Source: Temnothorax longispinosus (taxonomy: Eukaryota > Arthropoda > Insecta > Hymenoptera > Formicidae). From it: 64,000 bases of DNA. The translations under genes were made by a program, and so were the position numbers. Within the stretch, counting starts at the first letter, position 1, and the number at the start of each line of letters is the position of its first letter. The stretch is from contig NC_092358.1 in assembly GCF_030848805.1 (NCBI RefSeq), positions 24,293,073 through 24,357,072 on the forward strand. The letters are read 5' to 3'. The notes under the pieces were generated by a model. The model did not search any database. It saw only the letters and a program-made list of their open reading frames with translations, and was not told where the DNA came from. Shown in pieces: positions 49,846-63,076 of this stretch.

Positions 49846-52800
49846 CTATAAAGGTAACATTTTGTCATTTCAACTTTAATCTTTGTGTCAATCGGATACG
49901 ATCATTTTATTTTATTCACTTTTTAGACGAGAGAAAAAGAAATAATATATTCTGAGTGGATCTCATTGTCAGTCTGAGTTGCAAACGCCTCGCTGGCGTT
50001 TTGGAGAGATAATACTTGTATGAATCTGTTTTTGCCCAATATAAATGCATTTTTTCTCGCTATCAATAACGTGAAAAAAAATAGAAACACGGATGTAACC
50101 TTCACGAAACAAGAAGCAAGACCTCGAAATGTAACAACATAAAATTAGGCCTTCAACATGTTTTACGCATCATTAATTATGGTCTTTTTCATTTATAAAA
50201 TCACTCCCACTATGCGATCAGGAATGCGTTTCAATTAAAAACTATTGGATATCGAAAAGTTCTTTAAGTTCCAAGGCAGCATATGGTGTTTTCGGTGTTT
50301 CGGAATTAAGTGTGATATAAAAAGAGGTATGTATATCTCACAGAAATGCGCTGCGAAGCATCGCCATTGCATAATATCCATTCGGGACCGATCTTTTTAT
50401 ACGCGCCACGTCGTCATAATTTCAGAGAAACGCTGCAATTACTCGCCAGGGAGCCCGAGCCGAGTGTTCCGACATTCTCAGTCCAATCTATCATTTCAAG
50501 ATAGATATATTACTCCGTAATATATTTTGAAATTTCATTGTATTGATCGCAAATTATATTTACAAACTTGACCGATATTTCGATCCTGACGAGAGATCTG
50601 CTAATTCGAACGTCTGCAGAGTTTATAATCATTCATCGTATCAATATTGATTACCCCATATGTAAATATACACCGTTTTCATTTGCATAATTATACAACA
50701 GTATGCTCGATCAGATTCTCTCTCGTCGCGAATAAATCTCTATAAATACAGGACAAAAGCATACATATGAATCGATCGAAGATTATTTCGGGTTAAAACT
50801 GAAAATATCGAGTTGAATGGCTAAATAACGTAACATAATACGCGTAATAAATATTTTGTAAGCACTCTTTTCGTTTATTCGCCGCACGTGTAATGCCACA
50901 CGATAATTAGACCACCATGACCTAGTCTCAATTTTTATCATCGGCCGACTATGCCCAGCTGGTGGAGGCTGGGCCGTGCATGACTGTGCTGCAAATCAGG
51001 CCAGTAGTGTGTCAAGGCAAACACACGTGTCCTCCTGGCACCTGCGCGTGTATATTTGTACGATTGATAAAAAAAAGAGGGCCCAATAGTCTCATACGTG
51101 CTCGTCGTGCAAACATTCGTCCGGGAAAGAGTCGCGAGAGCACGATAATAAATGTCCTACAGATGTTTGTAGATGTTATTCGAGAGAAAAAAAATATATC
51201 ATACTTCAAAACGGTGCGAGCGATATTTCATGCAGATGGGTTAATCCGCGAAATTAAAAAATACAAAATAATTTACTTGAAACAGTTACAGCTTGACGAT
51301 TCGGCTTATTTTGTTTGTTGCGATAATAAGTGATGCATACGTACATATACACATAACCGCATACATTTGTGTGATTGCGAGCAGTACAGCGAGCAGCTCC
51401 GCTGTTATTGCACGTGATTCCTTTTGTAAACAAAATTTTGCACTCCAAGCGTCCCCGAGAAGCAGCAGCGGCCTCGGCCAAACGCCGCGCCCACCTTCTC
51501 TCCTTTTACCGGCTGCATTCGCAATTAAGCAAAAACCGCTGGAAATTGAATTCGTGCGAAAAGTAAAGAGAGGCGACCGCCTTCTTTGGCCCCTCCCGTC
51601 CCCGCGATCCCGTCTCTCCTCTCCTCTCTCGTCTATCCTCATCGGGGCGGCTCTCACCGCCGCGTACTTCCGTCTTCCGCTTCTTATCCGCCGTGGGCTT
51701 TTCAGCGAGCGTAGGACGGGACGCGCACTCGAGAACCAATTTACTGAGTAATAGAAACGCGCGAGAGGTATGGAAGAAGATCGAGATGCGGGTATAGATT
51801 TGAGCGCGGGGAAAGCTTCTAGGACCTGGTCGGAAAATGCGATATCAAACGAGAAAAACGTTCGCGTAGGTGAAACACAGTTCGTAGAGAGGTGGAGGGG
51901 GAAAGACGGAGAAAATTAGAAGACTATCTGAGCGATTCCGGCGATTTTGCGTCTTCTCTGTACACATTCCAACGGGATTCCAATTTGCCTTTGAGTGAAT
52001 TTCAAACGTAAACGCGGACTCATCGGTCTCGTGGTCTGATGACAGTTACCTTACGGTTTGCGGATTTTCAGTTCTCACAGATACACGGCCGTCTCGTTCG
52101 GGCGATCGTCCAACTGGTCCTCCCGCGTATGCTTTAGTTTTCGAAGGATTCGCAGTTTCGCCTTCGTCCCCGAGCGCGTTAACTCGATACGCCAATAAAG
52201 GGTACCGCGCTGGCGAACGCGTTGCGGTTCGCAATAATTGAGAATGCACGCACGCCACCGCCATTCGCGCCAGTTCGTGCAAATAATGCCTAACAAATAA
52301 CATTGACGAGAACGACGAAGGTGGACTCTGTTGACGCTCGTTTGCGCTCTTCTGTCGCCCGATTTCGTGATGTCGTCTACCGTGGCTGCGAATTAGCACG
52401 AGGGAGTCCCAGGTCCCAGTAAAATTGTTGCTAGCATGCTCGTTGTCGCCGGCGCGCAAATATTTGCGGGAGCAACCGCGTCGAGCCGGCTCGTACGAGA
52501 TTGCGTGTATTTTCTTCTTTTTGTTTTTAAATCGCGCACATATTTCCGGAGATAACTCGCGACGCGCATCGTTTCGCGTTTTTCTCGACTACCTTTCAAT
52601 TTTCACAGATACATGTTTGGAAAATAACAATATAGTCATGATATTCAATTACATGTTTCTCGATCGTTGAATAAATTTTAATACTTTTATTTGAAATTTT
52701 CATTGTTTTTAGAAAGAAACTAAAACATTGAATCAGAACTAAAAAATTACATAAGGCAAACAGTAATAAGGACAAGATCTCGGTAGGGAAAAAAATTATA

Positions 52801-53241
52801 ATAATTAACTTACTTGTATATAATCAAATGTAATTTATTATATATGTTTTACATTATGTTGTCTCTCTCTTTCTCTCTCGTGCTAAAAATTATAAGACTT
52901 TTTTTTTTAATTCTCAAGTTTATTCGATTTTCGCAATGTGCATCCAGAAAATCAATCAAGCGATGTGGCGGAAACGTCGCTACGCAATATTTCCTATAAC
53001 CAAGCTCGATCACGCGGAATAAATACACGTAACAGGCTTCGCTAATTAGCGAAAAGTCCCGCGCGCGCGAGAGGTAACTATGTATCTTGGTCGAGACGAA
53101 TTAATTAGTTGTCATCGTGACATCATGTAATTAATTCGCCCGATGAATCGGGCAACACGCGCGCCGCGGTGTCGCGAATACAGTCGCTGCACGGTACATA
53201 AAAGAAGTCGTATATTTTATTTCTGGCATTAATAACGGTCC
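49846..53241. other. Non-coding stretch with no recognised gene
   Basis: AT-rich to about 50.9 kb, CpG-rich at 51.3-52.6 kb, AT-rich at 52.6-53.0 kb, then CpG-rich. No conserved protein was recognised. Confidence 0.4.
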
Positions 53242-53262
53242 GCCCCGCGTCCCGCGTCCCGC
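53242..53262. repeat. 7-bp tandem repeat (CCCGCGT)3
   Basis: Three direct copies of a CCCGCGT heptamer in a CpG-rich segment. Confidence 0.85.
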
Positions 53263-53515
53263 GTCGTCCCCCTCGTCGCTCGCGAGAGGAGATTTGCAGG
53301 CGGCATCGTTATCGCGGCAAATATGTTTCCATTTCTTCTTGCCGCTCGCCGTGCTTCCGCGAAGGCGTAACGGTCACCTTTAAAGCGCACTAATGAGTTT
53401 GCACTCGGAGCGATAATTGCCAGCGGTGCCGCGCCACGCCGTTCTGCTTCTTCTCTCTCATTGTTGCGACCGGTCGATCGCAAAACCCAAACGAACGAAT
53501 GTCCGGGTGCAAAAT

Positions 53516-53558
53516 AACGAGACAACTTTGTTACGCTGTGTAACGGAGTTGTCTCGTT
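53516..53558. repeat. Strong short hairpin (19-bp arms, 5-base loop)
   Basis: AACGAGACAACTTTGTTAC (53516-53534) and GTAACGGAGTTGTCTCGTT (53540-53558) pair along their full length. The two non-Watson-Crick positions would be G-U wobbles in plus-strand RNA, so that strand folds without a mismatch. The stem is short for a typical miRNA precursor. Function unknown. Confidence 0.85.
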
Positions 53559-54239
53559 CATCGTGCCGTGCCGATTTACCGCGAAGTCGAAGGCGCTGTT
53601 TACGATCCGGATCCACGATCGCAAACTTCTTGAAACAAGTTTTGCCGATCTCGAAACTACGTGACAAATTCGCGGAGTATGGAGAAATAGCCACAAGTCT
53701 GAGAAATTCCGTTTTTATTTATGATACTTAATATAATCCTAATGGATACCTTAGCACAGTTACCATCGCAAATATTATTTGTTTTTCTATATTGTTTTTT
53801 ACGTATTGTTTTTCGTGTGTTGTTTTTTATATCATATATGAATTTGTTTATTTTTATTCATATTTTTGATGTTTTTTTTTTTTTAATTTTTATCCATGAA
53901 GATTTGAGAGATTTTGACATATTTTTTATTGAGAAATGTTTTCACATTTCTCGAGAAATATGTACAATATAAAAATATAATCTTAATTAAATCAGATTGC
54001 ATATACATTAGTAGTAAATATAATTCAATGACGCGTGCAGCAGGTTAAAACCGTCTTTCGCATTTATAAAAATACTTTAAGACATAACTGTTTAATGGGA
54101 CTGATGAAAAGCAGTGAAAGATGGACCGTAAAGGAAGAAAGCTGGCAGGTACGCGGTGTATTTACAGCTGGTAGACGTATTTACGGTCCCTCGATCGTTT
54201 ACATGGGTAATTATGTTTGATTTGAATTAATGCCTGTGA
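53559..54239. other. Spacer with no recognised gene
   Basis: CpG-rich to 53.65 kb, then T-rich to about 54.0 kb. The T-rich part gives hydrophobic frames by composition. Nothing conserved was seen. Confidence 0.4.
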
Positions 54240-54299
54240 ACTCTCTCTCCCTCTTTTTCTCCCTCCTCTTTCTCCCCTTCCTCCTCTCTCTCTCTCTCG
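54240..54299. repeat. Interrupted (CT)n pyrimidine tract
   Basis: About 60 bases of almost uninterrupted pyrimidine with CT and CCT units. Confidence 0.85.
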
Positions 54300-57200
54300 A
54301 TCTCCGTCTCGTCGCCGCCATCCACTCCGTAAAAAGTTATCGGTCTGCGTACACGCAAACAGCTTCTTAAGCGACTCCGCGAGACGGAAGGAAGCTGGGC
54401 ATGGTTCGTTAATCTGCGTACACACTGCGCGATCCACTCCGTTCCATTCGGTAAACGAGAGTGAACGTTTTAAGAGGACCGGCCAACTCTATGGCCGCGC
54501 ATCAGGGATCGAGGTCTCAAGCCGAATAGCTTTTTTATCTTGCCAGGCGAATTTTAATTCTATAGGAGATTTTAAATCGACTCCGAAAAGGTTTATGGAC
54601 CTTTTAGAGTTGTAATCGCATTACTCCGCTAAACATCGCGGGGGGGCCCGTTAAGTTTCGCAATTATTAAACTTAGCAATTATTTACACAGATCTGAAAA
54701 CATTAGCAGTATTGCCTCAGAAATATTTAAAAAATCGAATCTTTATATATATTTAGATGAAATATGAAATGAAGTAATTTCTATAGTTTAATACATTTTG
54801 CTGCCTTAATTTTAAAAAGTCTGCATACCATATTTATGCAATATGGAGAAAATGTATAAAATTTTCACAATTAATAATTATACTAATTATTCAATTTTGA
54901 AAATTACAAGGAAAATCTTGATGTCGCCTTGTTCGATTACTTCTCGTCGCCTCATATGTCGGGCGGATTGTGGGAAACTTATGTCCATTATCAAAGGAGG
55001 TCACTTGGCTCTTTTGGATTATTGTGCACACTTTCTAGTATCGGCGGATGTAGTCGCTGAGTGGTCGCGCGGATATCATAATTTAGCGACTCGGGGAGTC
55101 ACCGGTTACAGCGAATGATTCCATAGGTAAATGTATGCGCACGTGTTCACTATTTGCCGAACCGATAATTGTACGTCGAAATACGAGATTCGCTAATAAT
55201 TTCAGCAATGTTATGCGAAACAAACTAGCTCGCTGGATAATGAGCAATGTAATAATTATAAGGGACGTAGTTTATTAACCTTTAGTTACGGTACGCCAAA
55301 CTACAATTTTGCAATTTCTAAATAGCAAAGCAAAAATGCATCGCGGTTACAACATATTGCCAGGTGATACTATACAATTGATAATTCAGTTACTAGTATC
55401 AATTATGTAGTTAATTCAATAAGATTTCTACATAATTCAATAAGTTAAAAATCTCTTTTAATTAATTTCTTGAAATATTTTTTCCTTATTGTAAAATTAT
55501 TCATATTAATGCTTATCAAAGTACATTCAATATTTTTATGCGAAATATAGCATTGATTAACCCTTATTTGTATCGAACGATGCTAAATGCGAAATAACAG
55601 TATGAAATTATAAATCGTTAATGAAAGTAGCAAGTCTGTTAGGCGAGAACCTTTCTTTGTAATGTCGTCCTTCCGAGACGACATTATAAAGTGCGAACAT
55701 TTCATTGGAGGCATTTTGAAATTGGAAAATCCTACCCAAAAGAACGGAAGTACTACAAGCGAGCAAAGCAGGTCATCACGGATCACGTTCTAAGGAGGGT
55801 CGGCGTGGCCGGGTAGGTTTGTTACTTTTTATCACCGTGCCCCCGACACACTCCCGAAATAATTAGCATTCTAATGTATGTATCTGGTTATCTAGACGAC
55901 GCGACGCTTAGTAAGTATAGTTTTGCATGTTAATCTCTATGGGAAATTACATGCGCCATCGCACGACCGCGCGCCCGCCCGGAAAGGTGAATAAGTAACT
56001 TGGACGAAGTCTTGATGGTATTTTGGAATTACGCTCGAAATTACGACCGTTCTATTAAATTCAATTTGCCCTCTCTGTATTCCGTGATGATTTAAGACAC
56101 AGTGAGTTGTAATTATTTTGCTAAAACAATACATCGCGGATGAGAGTCCAGGAAATATAGTAACGACATATTATGATTACGTTATATAATTACGTAAAAA
56201 CATTTTAACATTTCAATTTTCGTGTAGTTTGCGAAAACTGATGATTGTAAAGAGAAGCTAGTGAGGGGTTCAAAGATACTGCAAAAAGATACGTCAAGAT
56301 CGTTTATCCTTGTTGAGAGGGAAAAAATCGTTATGCGACGAATATACAATAATGTTAAGGTTAAAGATAATAATCATATTAATGGGCAAACAGAGTCGCA
56401 AAGTTCCCAAAGTTTACTTGCCTAATGACCCTTTGAACGAGCGTTTACACATCGTTTACTCATCTTAAATAAAATATTTTCTCGTCTCTCCACGAGCTTC
56501 TCGCCAAGATTCTACGGAATTACTCATGCGATTGCATGCTTTATATATAGGTACAAAATCTGCGTCGCAGCCTTTGCATATTCAACCTCCGCCGAATGCT
56601 GCAATTATTACTTTTGGAGAGTTCTGACGGTGCCTGCCTTAATGGTGGTTGCCGATGGAGGCGTTGATTACAGACTTCGGCGAAGTAACTAACTCGGTCC
56701 GAAGCTGATTAGAAAGCCCGTCGACGTGATAGCGACTATGGCGCTAATGATTTTCGCTGTTCTTGTCGTATGCCGTTCTTTCGTCGCTAAGAGTCGGGAG
56801 ACTTTTTACGGCGATCGCCGCGTGAACTTCTCGTCGAAAATTCTTCGGCGAAATTATTTGTCCGGCCAACAAAATATTGATAAAGCGCGACAACGCGACG
56901 AAATAATTTCCGATTGGCAGGCGGAAACCCCGGCGAAGAATATTTTTCGCCAGTGATACACTCGCGGAAGGCGACGTCGTGCAAAACGCTCGAAAGATTG
57001 CGGCGATGTGTATATGCAAATAAAAGGATACGAGAGCGAATTCGCGGCATCCAGGGAAATTCGAGTGGAGGCCAATAAGCGCGGAGGCGGAGTTGGATGT
57101 TGTCAGTCACCGCCGCTCCAGTTGCATATTTACGAATTTGATTCCGAGACGCGATGTCGAGGTTCGGAGAAGAGTGAAATATATTGTCAGGCAATATTTT

Positions 57201-57420
57201 TTTTCTTTTCTCTTTTCGAGATACATGCGTATATATAATTAACAATGACGAGATTTGAAATGCATGGCACACGAGGAAGTATATATTCTCGCCCGTAAAT
57301 TTTCCGCTAAACGTAGCCGCTTTTGATTTTCTTCTCTTGTCGAGCATCCTCATATAGTACATTCGCAAATAATATTCCGAATTCCAGCAGTCACACTCGG
57401 CCACACGGCGCTAAACGTGC
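54300..57420. other. Non-coding stretch with no recognised gene
   Basis: A CpG-richer part at 54.3-54.65 kb, mostly AT-rich after that, CpG-rich again from 56.6 kb. No conserved gene, RNA gene or mobile element was recognised. Confidence 0.4.
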
Positions 57421-57535
57421 AGCAAGAATGTGCGGGCCTAAGATGTTAAGCGTAAAAATCCTCGAGATGCTGTGTAAGAAAAAAAAGACATAAAAAGTAC
57501 GTCATTCGACGTCGGCGAATCGTGAAATGAGATAT
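57421..57535 (+). repeat. Dispersed direct repeat, copy A
   Basis: This segment is about 80 percent similar, by eye, to 58103-58225. Shared blocks in order are GCCTAAGATGTT, AGCG.TAAAA, CTCGAGA, TAAAAAGTAC, TTCGA.GTCGGCGAAT and ATATGA. It has no inverted ends and no frame. Confidence 0.75.
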
Positions 57536-57970
57536 GACGACCGCGACATATGTCACAGAGAGAATACACCGCCGGTATCAAGGATAAGAAGACGCGAAGA
57601 AACGAGGTTACGTAAATGTTATCGCGTACGCGCGTTTAACTGTCGCGCGTGTGTTTATTCTCTGTTGCATTTACGCGTTTGCGATCGCGCATTCGAGTAC
57701 TCGCGATCGCGGGAATCGCGTGTTACGTCAAGCCTCGCGATATTAGAAGCGTCGGATTTGGGCTGCATTTAGGGAGCGAAAATGTGCTCACGGGGAGTTT
57801 TAGACGTTCAAAGGTGAAAAAAATATTAGACGCCGAGTATATACACACCGGCTAACCGACGATAAATCAACGTCAAGCCGGCCGTACCTTCTTACTGTAT
57901 ACTCCGCCGATTATTGCCGAGCTAAAGGCCGTTTCGGACGATATTTTACCGTTACATGACAAGCACTTAC
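57536..57970. other. CpG-rich spacer between repeat copies
   Basis: Very CpG-rich; open frames on both strands reflect composition. No recognised gene. Confidence 0.4.
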
Positions 57971-58013
57971 CTCCGCGATTTCTGCTACGTATCTTTCTGT
58001 CAGAACGAGATCA
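57971..58013 (-). CDS. Candidate minus-strand microexon
   Basis: A minus-strand acceptor (CGCCTTCCGCAG) ends at 58014 and a GTAAGTG donor starts at 57970. The 43 bases between read, after one leading base, DLVLTERYVAEIAE with no stop and end in phase 0. A CTAAT branch-point-like motif lies about 20 bases upstream of the acceptor. No partner exon was identified and the peptide is not recognised. Confidence 0.2.
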
Positions 58014-58102
58014 CTGCGGAAGGCGATAAATCCAATTAGACCGCGCGGATTCGCGTCTCTAACATTCTCCCGCTTCTCCGTGAAGTTCCATTTTTACGGT
58101 GT

Positions 58103-58225
58103 GCAACGAGAATATGCAAGCCTAAGATGTTGAGCGCTAAAATTCTCGAGAAGAAGAAAAGCGTAAAAAGTACATTGTTCGATGTCGGCGAATACTGTTT
58201 ACGATGAATAATATGAAATCATATC
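58103..58225 (+). repeat. Dispersed direct repeat, copy B
   Basis: Second copy of the segment at 57421-57535, about 680 bases downstream in the same orientation, diverged by substitutions and small indels. Confidence 0.75.
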
Positions 58226-59964
58226 TGATCGACCTCGTATCATACTTGACTTGAGTGCTTACCGTTCCTCACTGGTGGGCGAAATGTTCGCACAATAAAG
58301 GTCAAACTACTCGTATTTCCGTAGGAACGGCTGCTTTCCGTAGGACGCGCGTGTGGCGAGAATTAATGACAAGTTGCTAATTACGTCAAACGACGTAATA
58401 CCACGACGTCGCCGTCGACTCGCTTTCACGAGCGAGCGAGCGGAGGCATTGAGTAACGTTTTCTTCTGCAAATAACCAGGTATACAGCGGTATTATTCGT
58501 ATTCGCTCGATTTGCGGCTAGGGATACGTTAGTATTGCTACACTCGCACCATATACTTACTGCTAAGTACGTTGAAGATGACGCGATTGAATTAATTACT
58601 GAGTGAAATTGTAGTAATTAACGTTACGACACATTAATCCCAATCCCGAGTCAATAGTTTTTGTTATAGGGAGTTAGAGAGACCCAAAAGATTTTATCAG
58701 TACAAACATTGAGAACGATTAGGAATAATATAGTTATTATTTTAATAATATAGTCGCGAAATTATTTATTATCATTAAGGTTTACAAGATTTTGGCGAAA
58801 TATTAACAATAATTAAATTGAATTAATATCAAAGCGCATATCTTTTTCAATGAAATTTAATTGCACTGTAATTCTAGACATTTAAAACGTAATTAAAAGG
58901 CTCTGACGAGTGAAATGTACGGAAGTGTACGATATATAAAATTTTATATCTAATTAATTTCGACAATCACCTATGAGCGAAATGGGATAGGAATAATGCC
59001 GTCGGAGGGACGGTATATCTAACCAAGCGGAATTCCTCGCATTCGGAATAATTCGCGCATTATGGCGCGTGTTGAGGTGCATAACGCGGACGTGCAGGTG
59101 CAACGTATGCTTTCGCTCTTCGGCATATCGGTCGGAAACGGCATCACGTGCGCCAGGATGACTCCGGTATTTCTGAAATTATGCTAATCGGCCGCGCAGC
59201 AACGATGGCTTATCGGCGACGACTGATACGGCATACCGGAATTTGTTTACGTTCGTGTGACTACGAAAGTACAATTTGCTGCCACCCGCGTGTACGGCTG
59301 GTACCAGTCGAATCAATAATCGCGCTTCGGCACATCGCTTGACGATCAGGCAATTGACTGTAACGTTTCCGCTGATTTACTTTCGCGATATACACGTAAA
59401 AATCTGTCGTGCGTGGATATATTTTCTTCCCTTCGCTTGTCATATGTCCTTCTAATGTATGCCATTCTCCATGTTTCATACCTTTTATGCTTAATTTTAC
59501 AGATTTATCTAATTTCGATTTAGTTTCTTATACATATACGTGTATATTAGGTATAATTATTCTGGTGCTTGAGCGCAGTAATTCGCTCGAGTGCGGGATA
59601 AGGCTAGTGCTGCTACTTTTGTTATTACTACTAAATCACTGCATGTGACTAGCTGCACCAGTCGTGCCTCTTGACAGTTAACAGTCGAAATCTCGTGTCG
59701 GGCAATAATGGTGCGCGCGCTCGCCGCGTCTAAATAAATTGCAGAATCTTCACAGTTCGTGGAAGGCAATCGGCTGCGTGGTCTGTCATTGTACCGCGTG
59801 CGGTGAATACCAGAACGGTGGGTACAGGTACAGATACAGTTACCGGTACTACAGATCGACCAGGATAATGTTGGATAATGAGCGCTCGCACGGGAGCAGA
59901 TCGAATCGAAACCGCTGTAACCTAATTTTCCGTGCCACGGACCCATCTCTGTCCACGCACCCGC
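58226..59964. other. Non-coding stretch with no recognised gene
   Basis: CpG-rich to 58.5 kb, AT-rich to 59.0 kb, then mixed. A GTAAGTAT donor on the minus strand near 58559 has no phase-compatible partner in the 57971-58013 candidate. No conserved gene. Confidence 0.4.
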
Positions 59965-59966
59965 TC

Positions 59967-60020
<54 letters not shown>

Positions 60021-60031
60021 CGCGCGCGCGC
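59965..60031. repeat. Compound (CT)n-(GC)n microsatellite
   Basis: A nearly perfect (CT)n array of about 54 bases (one TTT interruption near 59990) runs directly into an alternating GC run at 60020-60031. Confidence 0.93.
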
Positions 60032-63000
60032 TTCATTGCGAATTGGCGCAATTAAGCGCATCGGGCAAATCCCGCGAAGAATTTCATTTCTGGCTTCCAA
60101 TTAGCATTCAATGGGAGAATTATATTTTCCGTCTGTCGAAAAAAAGACTGATTGTGAGCGCGCGCGTAATTACGGACGATTCAGTCCGTTCGTTCTTGCG
60201 AAATAAAGCCGTTCTGTATCGCGGGATTTTTCGAGAAAAAATGTATGGTGTGACGATAATGACGGGCGAGAAAACACGCGTGTTTCGCGCGAACGTGGGC
60301 AAGGGTTTAATACCTGTGAAAAACGAAGGGACAAATCGCGCGGTCTTTTTTCCTTCTTCGGCGACATCCGGTTCCCGGGAGTTCGTGCTTGCGGATTTAT
60401 CGAACGTAAAGGTATAGACACGATCGCGGGCGTTTATAACGAAACAATCACGTCACGTAATGAGATTTTCGTGGCGGCATTTTGCGGCGTTAATAACGCG
60501 CTCGCGCGATGCGATGGAATCTGCAAAAAGAGGCGTTTATTTAACGCGTTTATAAACGTCGGTGTTTAAACGCGTCGTAAAAGTGTCGTCCGACAGAGAC
60601 GATTAAACAATGTCGGCGCAGTTTTCCGTAATGCACCGTTTATGTAATATGTGGAAGCCTTCGCGGTATTGAAAAGCGACGGGTCGAAAAAAAGCAGCCC
60701 ATGCTTTCTTTATGTAACACCTCGGGCATAATGTATTCTTAGCGCGCACGTGCAGGTAATTATACAATTGTAAAATCGCAATAAATGTCCGGACGGGCGC
60801 GCGTTTAGTTATTATCAAACATCGCTCGCTTGCGATATATACGAAACGTCACGAGAATGCGCCGCTAAAAGCAACGCCGTGAAATTCAATCTTAGATCTG
60901 CCGTTGCTAACGCAGGATGCTAATTTTCAGCCGTCCGACTGTCCATGCATATGAAGGTCGCGCAAAAAAGCGCTTGAAGGAAGCGATTACAAGTCCGTCA
61001 TCATTATTATATGTTAACAATAACAACTATTATTATAATAATTGAGCTGCGCTAATAGAGAGAAAGAGAAAGAGAAAAACGTAATCGTGTCTCTCCAGAC
61101 AAAACTCAGAAGAACACCTTTCACCCGCGGGTCAACCAGTCGACCATGGTGGGTTTGATTTACGTCATTCGATACCTCATATCACGTATCTGTTTATGGC
61201 TAATTTCACGTATACACACTCACATACATTCATTATTCGTCTATTCTTTCCCTTCTACGTACGTTATATTTTTTCGCGACGGGCACGTTTTGTCGCGCCG
61301 CTTGTTCCTCCATCGCGGCGTCTCAAAACTTCCACACGAAGCAAACTTCCGCAACGTCCTCGAATCGTGTTGTACCGCCGGTTACATATTCTCACGCGCG
61401 TCGCGATGCAAAACATTTTATCGCCGCGTAATCACGTTTCGCGACGTGTGTAGCGAGACTCGCCGCCTCTTCCGCCGTTTACCACAACGAGGATTTACAG
61501 TCTACTTTGTGTACGTGTCTGCGATACGATTCCTCGGCATTTACCTCTTTCGTCGACTGCATCGTACAAACAACACTAAGTCACCAAGAAAAGTATTGCG
61601 AGAATCGGGCATCTATTTTGGATTTAAAAAATTTCCAATTCTTGCGTTTCTTTGTTATTGAATCGAATTGGTACGATTTAATTTTTTTTTTAATTATTAT
61701 TTTGGATATACACATCTCTCTTTCGCGTGACTTAAAAATTGATTCTAAAAAATGTATATGCGATTAAATATCTACTATTTTCGACTAATTCGAAATAAAT
61801 AACTGATTATTATGGATTAGTGTTAACTGTTCGAAATAGATAACAAGTTATTTAAAACCGAAGGTTAGATTCGATTAAAATATTATCGTAAACATGTTTT
61901 TCTCGTAGGAAAATTATTTAAAGGAAAAAAAATATTTGTTTCCAAGATAAAGTTCTCACATTTCTTATCGAAATCCTCGTATTAGTTATTGATTTGTAGT
62001 CATTATTGAAATTTATTTCAAAATAATTCTTTACCTTTCTTTCCCTTAATGCACGCTAGTGATACCGTCGTATTACGCAAGAAAGTTGTATCGCCGCGCA
62101 ATTCACATCGCGTACGATGTAGCTTACATACACAGGGTGACACGGAGCAAACATGTGACGACAGTCATGTATACGCTTAACGTCGTATTTTATCAATTTT
62201 GAAGTCCGCTCGTGGAAGATACGTGCGCGTAGCAGCGTGGAAAGGAGGAGAGAGACGTCTCAAAGGTGCAATGCCACGTCGCGATAGCTCATTCGATTTG
62301 TATTCATCGACCGTCATGCGTTTACTGTTATTCAAGGCGGTATGCCGCAACGGATCATGCGCCTTTACGTCCGTGCAAATTCGATATTTCAGAACGAATT
62401 TCAGGTGCTCTCTACGCAGATGTGTTGCGAAAATTAATCGGCGTTAATTAATCTTAAGATTAAGTACTTTTAAACTTTAAAAACGCGAGGCTGCTGTTTC
62501 CGACAGATCTGCAAAAAAAGAATTTTCCCGCTTGTAGCTTCCCGATGTAAAAATACTTAATATATTTTGCATAATTGCACAATTAACGTACGATAACAAT
62601 CGTTTATTACTACTGCTGTGTGAGGCACATTTGTTATTTAAATAAACATTATCGTCACTTGTTGATAGCGATGATAATGAACGCCGTTTATATAATCAAC
62701 AAAGATATTAGCGTGAGGCGAAGTTTCGCGAGAGGAACTTGATCGCGAATACGAGGAGGACGCCATAACTCGTGATTAGGTGGTTAATTACATTCGAAAG
62801 GCGTATTATGCTTTATAGTGCGCCATTGGTTGAACGGTGTTAAGAAGGAGATAGTTTCGCGTGGATGCAAATTCCCCCTTGGAATTTCCAGCGATTAATT
62901 ATGTTTCAGCCATTGTCATGCCGGAGAAATTGATTACGCGCTGATGACTGGTGACTCTCTACTAATACTCGTACATTTCGAAATTTACCTACGCTTCGCG

Positions 63001-63054
63001 GAGCATAGACGCTTCAGTAATCGCGTTAACGATTCCATGGCAGCGCGGAGCATT
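60032..63054. other. Non-coding stretch with no recognised gene
   Basis: CpG-rich to 60.6 kb and at 61.3-61.5 and 62.1-62.4 kb, AT-rich elsewhere. A 171-codon plus-strand frame at 61146-61661 starts in the good context ACCATGG but has no recognisable domain and was not called. Confidence 0.4.
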
Positions 63055-63076
63055 AATTGTTCTCCGGAGAACAATT
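63055..63076. repeat. 22-bp perfect palindrome
   Basis: AATTGTTCTC followed by CGGAGAACAATT reads identically on both strands with no loop. It is directly followed by a GCGGCGAGCGGCGG stretch. It may be a dimeric factor site; no family was assigned. Confidence 0.9.

Noticed and set aside
49608..49955. Ser/Pro/Leu-rich plus-strand frame over the trinucleotide tract
   Set aside because: All frames of this repeat are open. The minus frame has the better context because of its basic cluster and acceptor, so the plus reading was not called.
53721..53972. Phe/Ile/Leu-rich frame that could pass for a membrane protein
   Set aside because: The DNA is T-rich low-complexity sequence with no conserved motif.
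10036..60018. Arg-Glu or Ser-Leu repeat proteins in several places
   Set aside because: These are translations of (GA)n/(CT)n microsatellites.
61146..61661. 171-codon plus-strand frame with Kozak-like ACCATGG
   Set aside because: The start context is good, but the product is Arg/Phe/Ser-rich without domain or similarity, and frames of this size recur by chance in this window.
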